Below, one piece after another: positions 23,250 through 33,424 of a DNA stretch of 64,000 nucleotides; the first letter of the stretch is position 1; each line of letters opens with the position of its first letter. The notes under the pieces are model-generated. The model saw only the letters and a program-made list of their open reading frames with translations, made no database searches and was not told the DNA's origin. The translations under genes were made by a program, and so were the position numbers. This DNA comes from Gamsiella multidivaricata (Eukaryota; Mortierellomycota; Mortierellomycetes; Mortierellales; Mortierellaceae): contig NW_026251738.1 of NCBI RefSeq assembly GCF_025024155.1, positions 124,001 to 188,000 of the forward strand, given 5' to 3'.

Positions 23250-23285
23250 GGGATAACTGGCTTGTGGCAGCCAAGCGTTCATAGC
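23250..23285 (+). pseudogene. LSU rRNA fragment, 36 bp
   Basis: GGGATAACTGGCTTGTGGCA and the following 16 bases (to TTCATAGC) match LSU rRNA and the copy at 20319, then homology stops. It is the third copy with the same 5' boundary. Confidence 0.75.
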
Positions 23286-23690
23286 AAGAAAAGCAACGAG
23301 AGCGTCAGACGGCTTGAGTTTATTTCACTTAAGGATACAACTAGTAACGACGCGTCCAAACATTTGACCCTTTTGTCTTTAAAATTTTTGCTATGCTTAC
23401 GTCGCGTTTATTATAGCTCAACCGATAAGATAGCCACATTAAATAATATAGGCTGGGATATTTTTGGGACTGAAAATAAATGTGACTCCACACACCACAC
23501 CAATTAGGTATTTATTTGTATTAAATATAATAGTGAGCTGGAGGTACACTTTTTAGACTAAATATACAATGAACTCTGGTGAAATATGCGATATAGGCGC
23601 TTGACTGATTCCTCCAAAGGCTCCTTGTGTGCCAACAACGCAACAAATATCTCTGCCTGAGATGACAGGTAAATAACCGCCAGCTCTCGA
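23286..23690. other. AT-rich spacer
   Basis: No gene recognised; AT-rich stretches at 23380-23560. Confidence 0.3.
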
Positions 23691-24065
23691 TCATGGATTC
23701 CACCATTGACATAATGACATAATCATATATGCCGCGCGTAGCACAGGATCGGCAGTTACTCCCTGATCCCGCCTGAAACTGGTAGTTGCGCCGCTAGTAC
23801 TTGCTCCACTGGTATTTGATTCCGGTGTGGGGTGTTCCTGAGGCGCAACTGGCCTTGAAGACTGTGCAAATGATGCAATTCCTTCCGTACTAGCTCGTCC
23901 AGTGGGAGACAGTCGGTACTCCTCAATAACCTGAAAAGCTATCGCACTTATTTCCATGTCACGAGCCGTCAATGGTTCACAGGATGCAACGGATCGAACA
24001 ACATCGTTATATGCTAGAGGGGGATGCGGATGCCATTTTCTTGATCCAGATCGACTCGATTCACC
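23691..24065 (-). CDS. Unrecognised terminal exon or fragment
   Basis: The minus strand is open from an AG acceptor near 24066 (CAACCTCAG) through ESSRSGSRKWHPHPPLAYND, then a Ser/Thr-rich linker (TPESNTSGASTSGATTSFRR) to a stop after QWWNP. It may be the last exon of a gene whose beginning is lost. It follows directly the copy-3 FAD monooxygenase remnant. No domain recognised. Confidence 0.3.
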   Translation of the reverse strand, partial: GESSRSGSRKWHPHPPLAYNDVVRSVASCEPLTARDMEISAIAFQVIEEYRLSPTGRASTEGIASFAQSSRPVAPQEHPTPESNTSGASTSGATTSFRRDQGVTADPVLRAAYMIMSLCQWWNP

Positions 24066-24089
24066 TGAGGTTGTTATGAAAAATGATTA

Positions 24090-24954
24090 TTATTCATCCA
24101 GTCGTTTGTACAGCTCCTGTCGCACAGTGCTGTAGGCTTCCGTCCGCTCCCACGAAAATGTCACCTTCATACGTAGTGTCATCCAAGCAGTAAATATAGG
24201 TGTCGCGAACCTATGCTTGTTCAGAGTCAGGATGACCTTTTTCTAAGCAAGGTAGATACGGACAAATAATGGCAAGTATTCAAGTGTCAAGGAAGAGGTG
24301 TCAGGATAAGCTTAGGATTGTATTCAAGTTACTAGATAAGGAATAAAACAGATACAGAACTGTGGAATATATAAATATATTTTTCTATTTGCCTTGTGTA
24401 ACGATCATACGCGCTACCAAGGGTAGTCCGATCGGTGCTGTGATATTTTATGTATTTCAGTGTGAGTCAAGGAGACAAAAGAGCGTTGTTGTTTATTATG
24501 CTCCCGGTAGGGGTTTTTATAGTCCCGACCTGGGGCTTGGAGCATTAGATAGCTTAATAGTCTCATGAATAAAAATGGAAGTGGCCTAAATATGAAGGTT
24601 CACTCCCAGTACAGTCCCAATTTGGGGTCCGGACGGAACAGGTGCCAAGAGTCGACCGATCACTTGCCAATCGCAGCTGTGGCAGTGCTGTAGCTCGTGG
24701 CACGCCACAGTGGGATAGCCAGCTGCGAACGATTCAATCTCTTCCAAAAGACCGAGTTGATCAAAGACTGATAAAGTCCCTGCTCCAAGCGATGTAGCCG
24801 ACTCGAGCGGATGCACCTTTGTGGCTCGCTCATTGATATGATAGAGTACGTTGATGCGCTCCAGGAGTGTGCCCAACATTAGACCGCCCAAACCCGCACC
24901 GATGATATGCGCCGTCGGCAGTGGGCGTCCCTGAGGGAAAGTCTGGGCAGACAT
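24090..24954 (-). pseudogene. FAD monooxygenase remnant (copy 3)
   Basis: Starts at ATG 24954 with the Rossmann motif AHIIGAGLGGLMLGTLLERI and continues SATSLGAGTLSVFDQLGLLE without the intron that copy 1 has at this point, then stops at 24586. About 350 bp further, a middle-exon fragment (24230-24090) reads DTYIYCLDDTTYEGDIFVGA, which corresponds to the pre-SDGAYSGVRQ part of copy 1 but is frameshifted after GADGS. The C-terminal half is absent. Confidence 0.75.
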
Positions 24955-25570
24955 CGACAAGTAGCAATTGGGAGAGAGGAGTGAGGAGATTGGGGTGAGA
25001 TGAATTGGATGAGGTGAGAAACAGCTCATTCATAACCAGTTTACTTGTGCACCGCATGGATGACTTGGACGTACAAAGTGGAGTCAATGTTCCACTGAGG
25101 GCGCTTTGAGGCTTCAGGCTGGGAGACTAGGCACTGAAAGTGGTGTATAAAGATGCAGCCTCGCTGCTGTCAACGCAATTCCAGTCCAACGATGAGAGGT
25201 CACAGGGTCTTGTACAGGGCAAGAGCAACGCCGAAGCTGCTGCAGCGGTAGAGTTCCCGCGCTCGTTGAGCATCGGCTCAGAGAGTGGAAGCGCTGTCGG
25301 GACCGTCCAAGTCATAGTAGAATGGGAGCGAACTCGAAGAGGTAGCGGCAATAGAAACGCCAATGGACGTTCGTAAAAATATACGCGTTGAGACGTCCAT
25401 TGAAACGTTCACCCAATATAATCACGTCCGCGACGCGCGTAGACGCACTGTCCCAATTGCAATGATTCGTGTGCGAGTGCGCAGGGAGGGAGCGGATATA
25501 AAAGGGAAAGCGCTGGTTTCTCCTTGAACACTTTTCCTCATTCTCTCATTCCTCATTCCCACGAACAACC
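24955..25570. other. Promoter region of the SDR gene
   Basis: A 78-codon plus-strand ORF (25140-25376) has no signature. A TATAAAAG box at 25497-25504 lies 67-74 bp upstream of the SDR start codon, followed by a pyrimidine-rich leader. Confidence 0.45.
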
Positions 25571-26946
25571 ATGTCTGCCACTGCTGCTAATCGTGTCTCG
25601 GTTCTGATGAACCATCTCTCTGCAGCTCCCTCCTCTGCGACCCACCCCGCGGGACTTCTTGCTCAGCAGGTCGCTATCGTTACTGGTGCTGGGTAAGCTA
25701 ACCGTAATCCTCATATTCCGAGTGCTCACTTTGTGGAGAAAGAAGCTGCCCGAGAAGTGGCCCATGCCGAACCGAGGGAATAACAGACAGCAATAATGCG
25801 TGCTAACAGTACCCATTGACACCTCTGCTATGAAATAGCCAGGGAATTGGAGGCGCTACAGCCTTGCTCTTTGCTAAAGAAGGCGCCAGTGTCGTTGTCA
25901 GTGACCTTGACGATAGTAAGCGATCTTTGTAGAAAATCGGATAATTGTTCTCCGTAAGACTGGGTGCGAGCCGATTCACGCCACACCCACTCACCCGAGC
26001 ATAACCGGCTCCATTTTATCTCCTGCGCTTGCTTGTCTAGCCAAGGGCAAGGCCATTGCTGAGCAGATCACTAAGGCTGGAGGAAAGGCCATTGCTGTCA
26101 GCGGCGATGTTACTGACCCTGCTTTCCCAGAGCGCCTCATCGAGGAAACCATCAAGTAAGCGCTTTCTCTGTTCGTCTTGGGCAGATGATCCCTTTTCTG
26201 TGCGGTCAAAATAGCATGTTACCCTCTGCTAATATGTCTCTACTTGCTGTAATTTGTAGGGCGTTCGGAAAGATCAACATTATTGTCAACAACGCAGGTT
26301 ATACCTTTGATGGCATGACCCACAAGACGACAGACAAGCAGTTCCAGCTCATGTTGGACGTCCACAACGTTGCACCGTTCCGCATCCTTCGCGCTGCATC
26401 CAAGTACATGCGCGTCAAGGACAATGAGCCCCGCTCCATTGTCAACGTAAGGGCTGCTCCGTGGTAGCGCGCCTGTATTCTGTAGCAAAGTGCTCCCAAA
26501 ACGTACGCCTTAAAATTTAACACATTTTTAATTCGTTGCTCATACCCTAGGTATCATCGACCTCCGGCTTGCACGGAAACGTTGGCCAGGCCAACTACGC
26601 GACTGCGAAGGCCGGTATTGTCGGCCTCACCAAGACCATTGCTAAGGAGTGGGGCGCATTCGGAGTCCGATGCAACACTGTAGCATTCGGTTACGTCGAC
26701 ACACGCTTGACACGCGCCAAAGAGAACGGAGAGACTATGGTCGTGGATGGCCAAAAGATTGCGTTGGGCATTCCGATGGGAGCCAAGAAAGAGACCCCAC
26801 CACCCGCAGTCGTCTTTGCGGACACTCCTCTGAAGCGTGCAGGACATGTGGATGAAGCAGCCGGATCGGTGCTGTTGCTGTGCAGCCCCTTCGCATCGTA
26901 TATTACAGGACATACTCTCGAGGTCACTGGCGGAAAGGGTATCTAA
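25571..26946 (+). CDS. Short-chain dehydrogenase/reductase (FabG-like)
   Basis: NAD(P)-dependent oxidoreductase of the classical SDR family, acting on a keto/hydroxy group of an unknown substrate. Exons 25571-25692, 25839-25915, 26041-26155, 26260-26446 and 26551-26946 join in phase (298 aa). Motifs: VAIVTGAGQGIGGATALLFA (cofactor-binding TGxxxGIG), NNAG, catalytic Ser in VSSTSG, the Y-x-x-x-K in NYATAKAGIVGLTK, and C-terminal GHTLEVTGGKGI. An inserted stretch around VDGQKIALGIPMGAKKETPP lies before the last strand. Resemblance to 3-oxoacyl-ACP reductases is generic. It is adjacent to FAD monooxygenase remnants, so a former small metabolic cluster is possible. Confidence 0.9.
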
Positions 26947-27258
26947 ATCTGTGCGAGTTTGTTCAGAGCTAAAGAGAATGCTCGTTGTCGCAACATTGCA
27001 ATACGCACGAAGGGCTTTCTTGAAGAGCCATCTCTTAGTCGAAAAGAAGCATAAGTAAACTCAGCGAAATGAGAATTGAGATCCATCCAAGTGTAAAGTC
27101 ATATAATAGCATATGAAGCATCCATTCTCAGCAGCTAGAAAGACTGGTATGGTTTAATAGTTGTACAGTGAGCTCCTCGAATGTGTCAAGTTTTCGTGAG
27201 CGTGGAGGGATGGTGGGCAAGAGAGTGGTGTCAATGAAAAAGGATATCCGGAGCGTTG
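26947..27258. other. Convergent 3' regions of the SDR and myosin light-chain genes
   Basis: No ORF of interest. Short shared 3' UTR space. Confidence 0.4.
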
Positions 27259-28013
27259 CTACTCTCCATGCTTGAGTACCCGCGCGAATTCTCTGTAATT
27301 AAAGTTGCCGTCCCTGTCGATTGTCGCCCCTTTGAACATGATGTCAACCTATTCCGGAACGACGTAACAAAAAACATGATTAGTTAACACCGCCCTTTCC
27401 TTCTCCTGAATTAACTGACCTATTGCAGTGGACCACTCTTTTGGTACCTCGTCGTCTGTGAAACGGTCTCCCATGGTCGTCATCCACTCTCGTAACTCTT
27501 CTGCATTGCACATGCCTGTCCCGCCTTCGTCAAAGCACTCGAATGCCTGTAAAATCTCATGTTCTGGATCCGTTCCTGATAGTTTTTCACCCATAAGTGT
27601 CAGAAACATCGTGAAGTTGATGCTTCCGGGGGCCTCTGATATCATGTCCTCGATATATTCCTCTGTAGGCGACTGTCCCAAGGATGCCAGCATGTCCTTG
27701 AGATCCTCACGGTCAATGAAGCCGTCTGTGTCGTGGTCGATAAGCGAGAAAGCTTCTTTCAGCTCGACGATTTGCTTTTGGTCAAACATAGCGAACACGT
27801 TTGAATTCTGGCGGATGGCGCGCTTGGCCTTTTTCTGTCTGCGGACGGACTAAGTGCGGAGACATGAGACGGACAAGTGGGTCAGTATAGGATGGAGGGA
27901 ACGGTGGTCCACAGGGACGGAGGTAGGGTATGGAACAGATAGTGAGCGAAGTCTCCAGTGCTCAGGACACACTGAGTGTGAGCAATTGACCAATAGAAGG
28001 ATATCCTTACCAT
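27259..28013 (-). CDS. Myosin II regulatory light chain
   Basis: EF-hand light chain that binds the neck of type II myosin and controls cytokinesis motor activity. Coding exon 1 is only the ATG (28013-28011), directly followed by GTAAGG; exon 2 is 27849-27448 and exon 3 27348-27259 (164 aa). The basic N-terminus [20 protein letters not shown] precedes [22 protein letters not shown]-hand 1 is [12 protein letters not shown], the only one that looks fully able to bind a divalent ion. The Ser in QNSNVFAMF matches the kinase-phosphorylated serine of animal light chains (RATSNVFAMF), while the adjacent Thr is Asn here. Probably divergent from the gene at 28443. Confidence 0.9.
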
Positions 28014-28442
28014 GGCGAGTGGTTTTGCAGTTGGAAATGAACGAGATTGCGTTAGAACGAGGAGAGAAGGAAGGGATGAGAGGTGCATCTCTTTGCTGCT
28101 GGTCCCCTTTTATACTGGAGAGGGGCTCTCGATTCCGCTTTCCTCTTTACGGTCTTCAGTTCCCTCCTGATATTGCATTGTTCCGTCATGATGCCCCTTT
28201 TTGACTTCCAGCTGACTTGTCCACGCTGCTTTACAGCGCCAGCTGCCGCTCATTTGTCGCAAAGAAGGAAACACACCCTTAATGGGCCCTTTTAGTCGGG
28301 CAAACAAAACCGTTGAGCGATCGGCTCCAGCAAGATCAGCAAAGTCATCAAGGACTCGGGGCATAACCAGCATCACTCCGCCACAGGACCCATACCGAGA
28401 CACCAATACCACGTTGCATTGAATATCAGGTCTCACTGCAGG
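28014..28442. promoter_or_regulatory. Bidirectional promoter region, myosin light chain / 28443 gene
   Basis: 429 bp between divergent start codons. A TTTTATACTGG string near 28108 could act as a weak TATA element. No ORF of interest. Confidence 0.4.
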
Positions 28443-29587
28443 ATGTCAGGATCAACTCGCCAGGCTGCTACTCGGATCCTTCGCCAGCTGGGGCACCCAC
28501 AGCGGCACTACGTTCCTAGCGCCATTTCGGCCCAACCACCCTCACTCGTCCGTCGCTCAATAACGCAGCAGTATTGCCAGCAGCAGCAAAAGAGGTGTCT
28601 CTCTATGACACACCCTGTCAAGTCGAACGATGCATTCAACTCAAAACCTTCAGGATCTATCGAGAAGCCGCCCACGACAGTCCGGGAACCCTCAGCGACC
28701 ACTGCTGAAGAGACAATGGTCTCAGATCTGCAGGAGAATGCCAAGTCAATCGAGCAAGTCATCGCAGAGCTCCACAGGGACACCAGGATAGTAGCACCCG
28801 CAACTTATGCCTCCAATACCCCCTCATCATTATTGTTGGACGGTTCAGCATTTCCAGCAGCAGCAGATCACACTGGATACACTAACGCCGGCGCTGAAGG
28901 ACCTTTCTCTTCCTCAGCATCAGAACCACGCTCGCCATCATCATCACCAGAGTCAAGTGTAGGAGCAGCAGCAACACCTAAAAAACGCTCCCGATTCTGG
29001 TTCTACATTTATCATATCCTGTACTGGTCTGCGCTGGGTTCGTTGCCAGTGCACCTACTGATGTTTAAGGGCGAGGCCAAGGAGGTGAAGGAGAAACAAG
29101 AGTGGAGGATTGGAGTCCTGACGGAAATGAGGGACAAGTTGCAGCGGGGCGAGTCCGTCGAGGAGGAGGAAGCCTTGTTGAGCGTAGGCATGAATCGAAA
29201 CCAACGCGAGGAGCAGGTTGATGACAAGTACTTTGAGGATTGTAAGCTCGGTTTTTTTTTTTTTTTTTTTTTTTTTTTGTTTTTTGTTTTTTGTTTTTGT
29301 TTTTTCACTGTGCATTCACGATTTGATACAAGGGCAGAAATCTGACATATCGTTTATTTTCGTTCGCATATTGCTTTTTATGCGTATTAGTGCTGGTATC
29401 CGCTGAGAAACTGGATTTCGTGTTTGGAAAGGACAAGGACGCGGCGGTCTCTGACCACAACACCGCATCGCAGGTAGCAACAGGCTCCTCACCTACATCA
29501 GCACCGGTATCAGCAGCAACAGCAGCAGCACCGCCATCTATCCCCAGGAAGCCGGCGCCTCCAAAGTCTGAAAGGAGTTTTTTGTAA
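28443..29587 (+). CDS. Probable mitochondrial single-pass membrane protein, uncharacterised
   Basis: Exon 1 28443-29241 and exon 2 29391-29587 (331 aa). The N-terminus (MSGSTRQAATRILRQLGHPQ) is basic, rich in Arg/Ser and lacks acids, like a mitochondrial presequence. A long Ser/Thr/Pro/Ala-rich region follows. At about residues 185-210 FWFYIYHILYWSALGSLPVH forms one membrane segment, followed by EAKEVKEKQEWRIGVLTEM, a charged helix. It ends in an Ala/Pro-rich tail. The layout recalls small fungal mitochondrial proteins of unknown function, but I cannot name a family with confidence. The intron starts near a 26-base T run. The first ATG in frame is used. Confidence 0.6.
29252..29277 (+). repeat. 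Poly(T) run inside an intron
   Basis: About 26 T, followed by TTTTTTG repeats to 29305, all within the intron of the 28443 gene, close to its donor. Confidence 0.8.
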
Positions 29588-29619
29588 AGAGAAAGCATCC
29601 ATCAATTATAAATCCATTC

Positions 29620-29815
29620 TGGCTCTCCTTCATATCCATATTTAGATTAGAAATGTACTCTATTACTGAAATACAACTTTGCAACAGAAAATACATGGCG
29701 GATGTAGGGTTCTGCTTGCGAACGCCTCGATACTTTGGAGCTGAATCTTCTGAATTGACAACCTCTTGTATGGGAGAGTAGGATGCTCACTCACTTCGAA
29801 TTCTATCCCTCAAGT
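29620..29815 (-). pseudogene. Decayed relative of the MGIDIGFDL family
   Basis: Aligns by eye with 21645-21838: shared words include AGGGTTCTGCTTGCGAACG, GGAGCTGAATC, AGGATGCTC and CACTTCGAATTCTAT. It has indels and stops and no start. The copy at 21596-21973 is intact. Confidence 0.7.
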
Positions 29816-30317
29816 AAAGACTGGGCTTCCGTGAAACGCGTAGCAGCAAACCATTTCCATGATGTCTTTGTCATCCGTCGGATAACTCGATCCATTCTGA
29901 CGTTTGGTTTCATGGATGGGTCACTCGCGAAGCGGCTGAGAGGGCCCTATGGCCGAGTCACTGCACCCGCAAGGACACAGCGACGAACCCTATGTTTATC
30001 AAGTACGAGGACATGAGACTAGGTCTCGTCCAGAACGTTGTCCAACTCGAATCGACTTTAATGGAGCACCAACTGAAGCGATCCCCTGGATTCCTATGGG
30101 ATAGTGACCACTGAGACCGTTTGGACGTTTGTCGAATGTACGACCCAGCCTTTAAACGACTCGAATATTTACTGGCAACGTCATGTTCATTCCATGTACA
30201 ATAATGACGACTGGAGGAAGCAGGAAAAAAACCCCCGATATGTTCATTCCATTCTCGCACTTTGTTTTTGGGAAATTCGAATATGCTTTACTCGTACATG
30301 TACGACTCATACACGTC
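29816..30317. other. Spacer with possible coding relics
   Basis: Plus-strand frames read ITRSILTFGFMDGSLAKRLR and, in another frame, ERCPTRIDFNGAPTEAIPWI, which look less random than average but belong to no family I recognise. A run CATGTTCATTCCATGTACAA is loosely repeated at 30237-30255. Confidence 0.25.
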
Positions 30318-32882
30318 CTAATCACTATAAGATTCGTCAGAGTCGTAATAGTTGCGGCTGATGGGTTTTCTTTTCTTGGTCAAGACAAGTGAGGGCCACT
30401 GGTTCTTTAGCCAAGTCAGATTCGCCACGGCTGTTTTCACCGAGTAACGCTGGTCTCGGACTGAAACTCCCAGCAGCTGCTTGAACTTTGGAGGACACGT
30501 GTATAAACTCTTGTCATCGTCCTCCTCACTTTTGTCCGATGCTCCACGGATATTGACCCTCTCAGTCGCATATATTAAAGTGTCCTCCTCAGGCGGCTCG
30601 TGACAGCTAGGATCAAAGTCTGCCCATTCTTCACTATCGTCTGACTCTTCATCCTCGTCTGAATCGAAGTCCTCATCCTCGTCTTGATTGTACTCCAGAG
30701 GTGGATGTGCGTGTAGCCAGCGCTTGTTGTGATGATGGATCCAGTTCCGCGCGATCCAGTCGACTTCCGCTCGTCCAGATAGTTGCTCGTCCAGCCTGTA
30801 TAGGATCAGCGTCTCGAGGCTCTGCTGCAGTGGTTGAAGGTATGATAGCCCTGTTTGCATCGTCAGCTGCAAGCAGCCCGTGGAGTCCATGTGACCCTTA
30901 TCACCTTCCAAAACAAGCTGCCGGAGTTTGGTAAGACGACCAAGTTGCTTACAGATTTGAATTTGAAGTCGGGTTTCAGTAGTCAGCTCAGAATTCTCCG
31001 CGGCCGACTGGGAACCTTGTCCTTGGAGACCTGATAACTCCTGACCATGCTCCTCGGCGGCATTTTCGTGCTTGGCCTGCTTCTCTACCCTTCTCCGCTT
31101 CGCTTCCGCTTCCGCTTCCATTTCGTTTTGGGGCTGATTTTTGTTTCCTTCTGCATTCTCCGCACTGTCTACGTTTAGAGGCTGCATGACCTCACGCTCC
31201 CTCTTGTGTCCAACTGCGTGCTCCTGTTGCTTTCTGCGTCTCTGAAGCGCCGTGGTCCATTCGCCGCTCTCGTCGTCCCAACTCCACTCTTTTCCCTTCG
31301 GCTGACGCTCCTGACATAGCACAACGCAGATATGCAGAACCTCCAACTTGGTGCAAGCCCAATCAAACCCAATCAGTTGCGTAGCATCCATTGGCACATC
31401 CCTCGCAAAGAAGTGTGTCAGTGCGGCGAGATTCCTGAGCACCAATGGCGCTGCACTGTGAGCCATTGCCAAGCCGTTGATATCTAATTGTGTCAGGCAG
31501 TGCATGGCTGAGGGACCGTTGAGGGCCCTGGAGGGGTGATCGATTGGCGGGCCAATGAGTGTCGTCAGGGCATCGGAACTGAAGTTTATTGCGCACCACA
31601 CGCTCAAGGACTGTAGTTTTGGGCCGTATAGCTCCATCATCTCGACCCAGTGCTCTGTAGTCAATTCGTACATCATCCCAAGGTCGATGGTGGTGAGTTT
31701 TGGGCAGAGCCGAAACATTTCGGTCACGAAGTTGTCGCGCTCGGGGATCCACCAATAATGTCCTGCCGATGAGCGGTGTTGGACCAACTCACGTACTTGG
31801 GTTCCGAACGAGCCTTCGACGGGCAGCCCTCCCAAATTGTATGAAACGGATAGTCGTTCAAGGTTCGGGCAGTGTCGCAGGATGGCCAGGATCGAGCTGT
31901 CCGGAAGAAGAGTGGCAAGTTGTTCGATGTTATTGGAGCTTCCAGGGCATTCTGTAGCAGTTTCAAAGCCTATGATAGTCAACGACCGGATTGAGAGGGT
32001 TCCAGAAATGGTATTGAGCGCGGTCAAGTCCAGTTGTCCTATTTCGTCCGACCACAAAATGGAGTTGTCCTCCAAAATAAGTTCGTCGAGGCTGTAGGGT
32101 CCGTGTTCCATGCATGGCAGGGCCGACTTGCAGTGCTCGTTCGGGTCCTTGTCGGAAGGGTCGCTGTTGTGGCAACGTTGATAGTCACTGTGTGCTTGTA
32201 TCAGGTATTCCCAGAGCCTGATGTCTTGCCCTTCAAACGTAGATGAAACCGACAGTCGCCTCAGAGCGCCGCCTGTTTTGCTCAACAACTTCAATAAACA
32301 GTCCTCCTTCCTGTCCCTTGCGTCGTCCTGCCATACTTGATACAGCACCTCCAGATCACGAATCCCTGGATTTCTGGCCACAAGCGATGCCGCAAGATCG
32401 TACAAGAGCTCCGTTTTCTGGTGCAAAAAGCTCTGGAGTTGCCGTTGACTGATGCAGAACCGTTCCAGGTTATCCAGACCTGGTGGATGTCGATACGCTG
32501 TCTTTCCAAATCCACCCTTATACATCGTGCTGACTGGCCATCTTTGAGCATCTTTTGAGTTGCTGACAATGTTTAGCGAGCGGAGCTGAGAGCAATTGTC
32601 GAAGAACTTTGAAAGTTCCCTGTCCTGCGTTAGTGTCTCCTTGTACTTCTCCGGCTCTTGAAACGCGGCGAAGAAAAAGTCATTGCTGATGTTCAAGGAT
32701 TTCCAAGCGAGTGCGAGAGCATGAGACCTCCAGAAACGGGATACTCGGGCGCAGACTTGAAGAGTATGGCGGTCGAAGAGGACAAAGACATTGGAAAGGA
32801 TCTCCGGGATAGCTAGGGGGTCGGTCCCATGGCTAGGAGTGCTGATGCTGTGGGCGCTAGTGCTTGCATTAGCGTTGTCCAT
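30318..32882 (-). CDS. F-box/LRR protein A (854 aa)
   Basis: Likely substrate adaptor of an SCF ubiquitin ligase. The F-box (about residues 22-64) reads AIPEILSNVFVLFDRHTLQV and then CARVSRFWRSHALALAWKSL. The middle consists of irregular leucine-rich repeats (e.g. LERLSVSYNLGGLPV, LTTIDLGMMYEL, LQSLSVWCAINF, LTQLDINGLAM). Near residues 570-640 there is a charged insertion with EAEAEAKRRRVEKQAKH. Near 745-775 an acidic run (DEDEDFDSDEDEESDDSEEW) occurs. It is a single exon. Closely related to protein B (33425-36256); one internal segment is nearly identical at the DNA level. Confidence 0.85.
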   Translation of the reverse strand: MDNANASTSAHSISTPSHGTDPLAIPEILSNVFVLFDRHTLQVCARVSRFWRSHALALAWKSLNISNDFFFAAFQEPEKYKETLTQDRELSKFFDNCSQLRSLNIVSNSKDAQRWPVSTMYKGGFGKTAYRHPPGLDNLERFCISQRQLQSFLHQKTELLYDLAASLVARNPGIRDLEVLYQVWQDDARDRKEDCLLKLLSKTGGALRRLSVSSTFEGQDIRLWEYLIQAHSDYQRCHNSDPSDKDPNEHCKSALPCMEHGPYSLDELILEDNSILWSDEIGQLDLTALNTISGTLSIRSLTIIGFETATECPGSSNNIEQLATLLPDSSILAILRHCPNLERLSVSYNLGGLPVEGSFGTQVRELVQHRSSAGHYWWIPERDNFVTEMFRLCPKLTTIDLGMMYELTTEHWVEMMELYGPKLQSLSVWCAINFSSDALTTLIGPPIDHPSRALNGPSAMHCLTQLDINGLAMAHSAAPLVLRNLAALTHFFARDVPMDATQLIGFDWACTKLEVLHICVVLCQERQPKGKEWSWDDESGEWTTALQRRRKQQEHAVGHKREREVMQPLNVDSAENAEGNKNQPQNEMEAEAEAKRRRVEKQAKHENAAEEHGQELSGLQGQGSQSAAENSELTTETRLQIQICKQLGRLTKLRQLVLEGDKGHMDSTGCLQLTMQTGLSYLQPLQQSLETLILYRLDEQLSGRAEVDWIARNWIHHHNKRWLHAHPPLEYNQDEDEDFDSDEDEESDDSEEWADFDPSCHEPPEEDTLIYATERVNIRGASDKSEEDDDKSLYTCPPKFKQLLGVSVRDQRYSVKTAVANLTWLKNQWPSLVLTKKRKPISRNYYDSDESYSD

Positions 32883-33424
32883 GTCAATGATGGCAAGCGA
32901 GGATGATCAAGTTTGGCAGCGGACGCGCCATCCGCACATCCTTTTGAGGGTCACAAATACGAAGGTTTCGTGGAGTCCTAAAATAAATTTCCATAAAGTT
33001 TGCAGCCAATGTTGCCTCCCTGGACAAGCTCGTCATCTCTGCCGACGACCATTTCATTAAACCTTAGAAGTTAGAGCCGTATGGCTAAAGCAGGACAAAA
33101 AAAATACGGTGCGGGACTTTCTTACGCGTGTTGGTCTGCGCTCAAACGGACTTGGCATATTACACAGGTTTATTAATCTAGATCATTGATGCCAGGCAAT
33201 ATCACCTTTTTACTGGCCCAAAGCAAATGCAGAACGTTGTTCAGAGTCAAAGGCAGTACTCTTTGTGCATATATTCATGCCATAATTTTGTCCGCACAAG
33301 AAGCGATCTCCGCCTAGCCCCTGTGGATGCTTTTTCTTCCTTCTTCCTTGCGCTGCCTTTTTGTTTGTTTGCAATATAGCAGTATGATATTCAAGAATAG
33401 ATGGAACGAGAGACTCCATAGTTA
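32883..33424. other. Spacer between F-box genes A and B
   Basis: Promoter of A and 3' region of B. No gene recognised. Confidence 0.4.

Noticed and set aside
22891..23256. 121-codon Lys/Arg-rich plus ORF
   Set aside because: Composition follows from the purine-rich tract, and its end reads into the LSU rRNA junction; no start context or homology.
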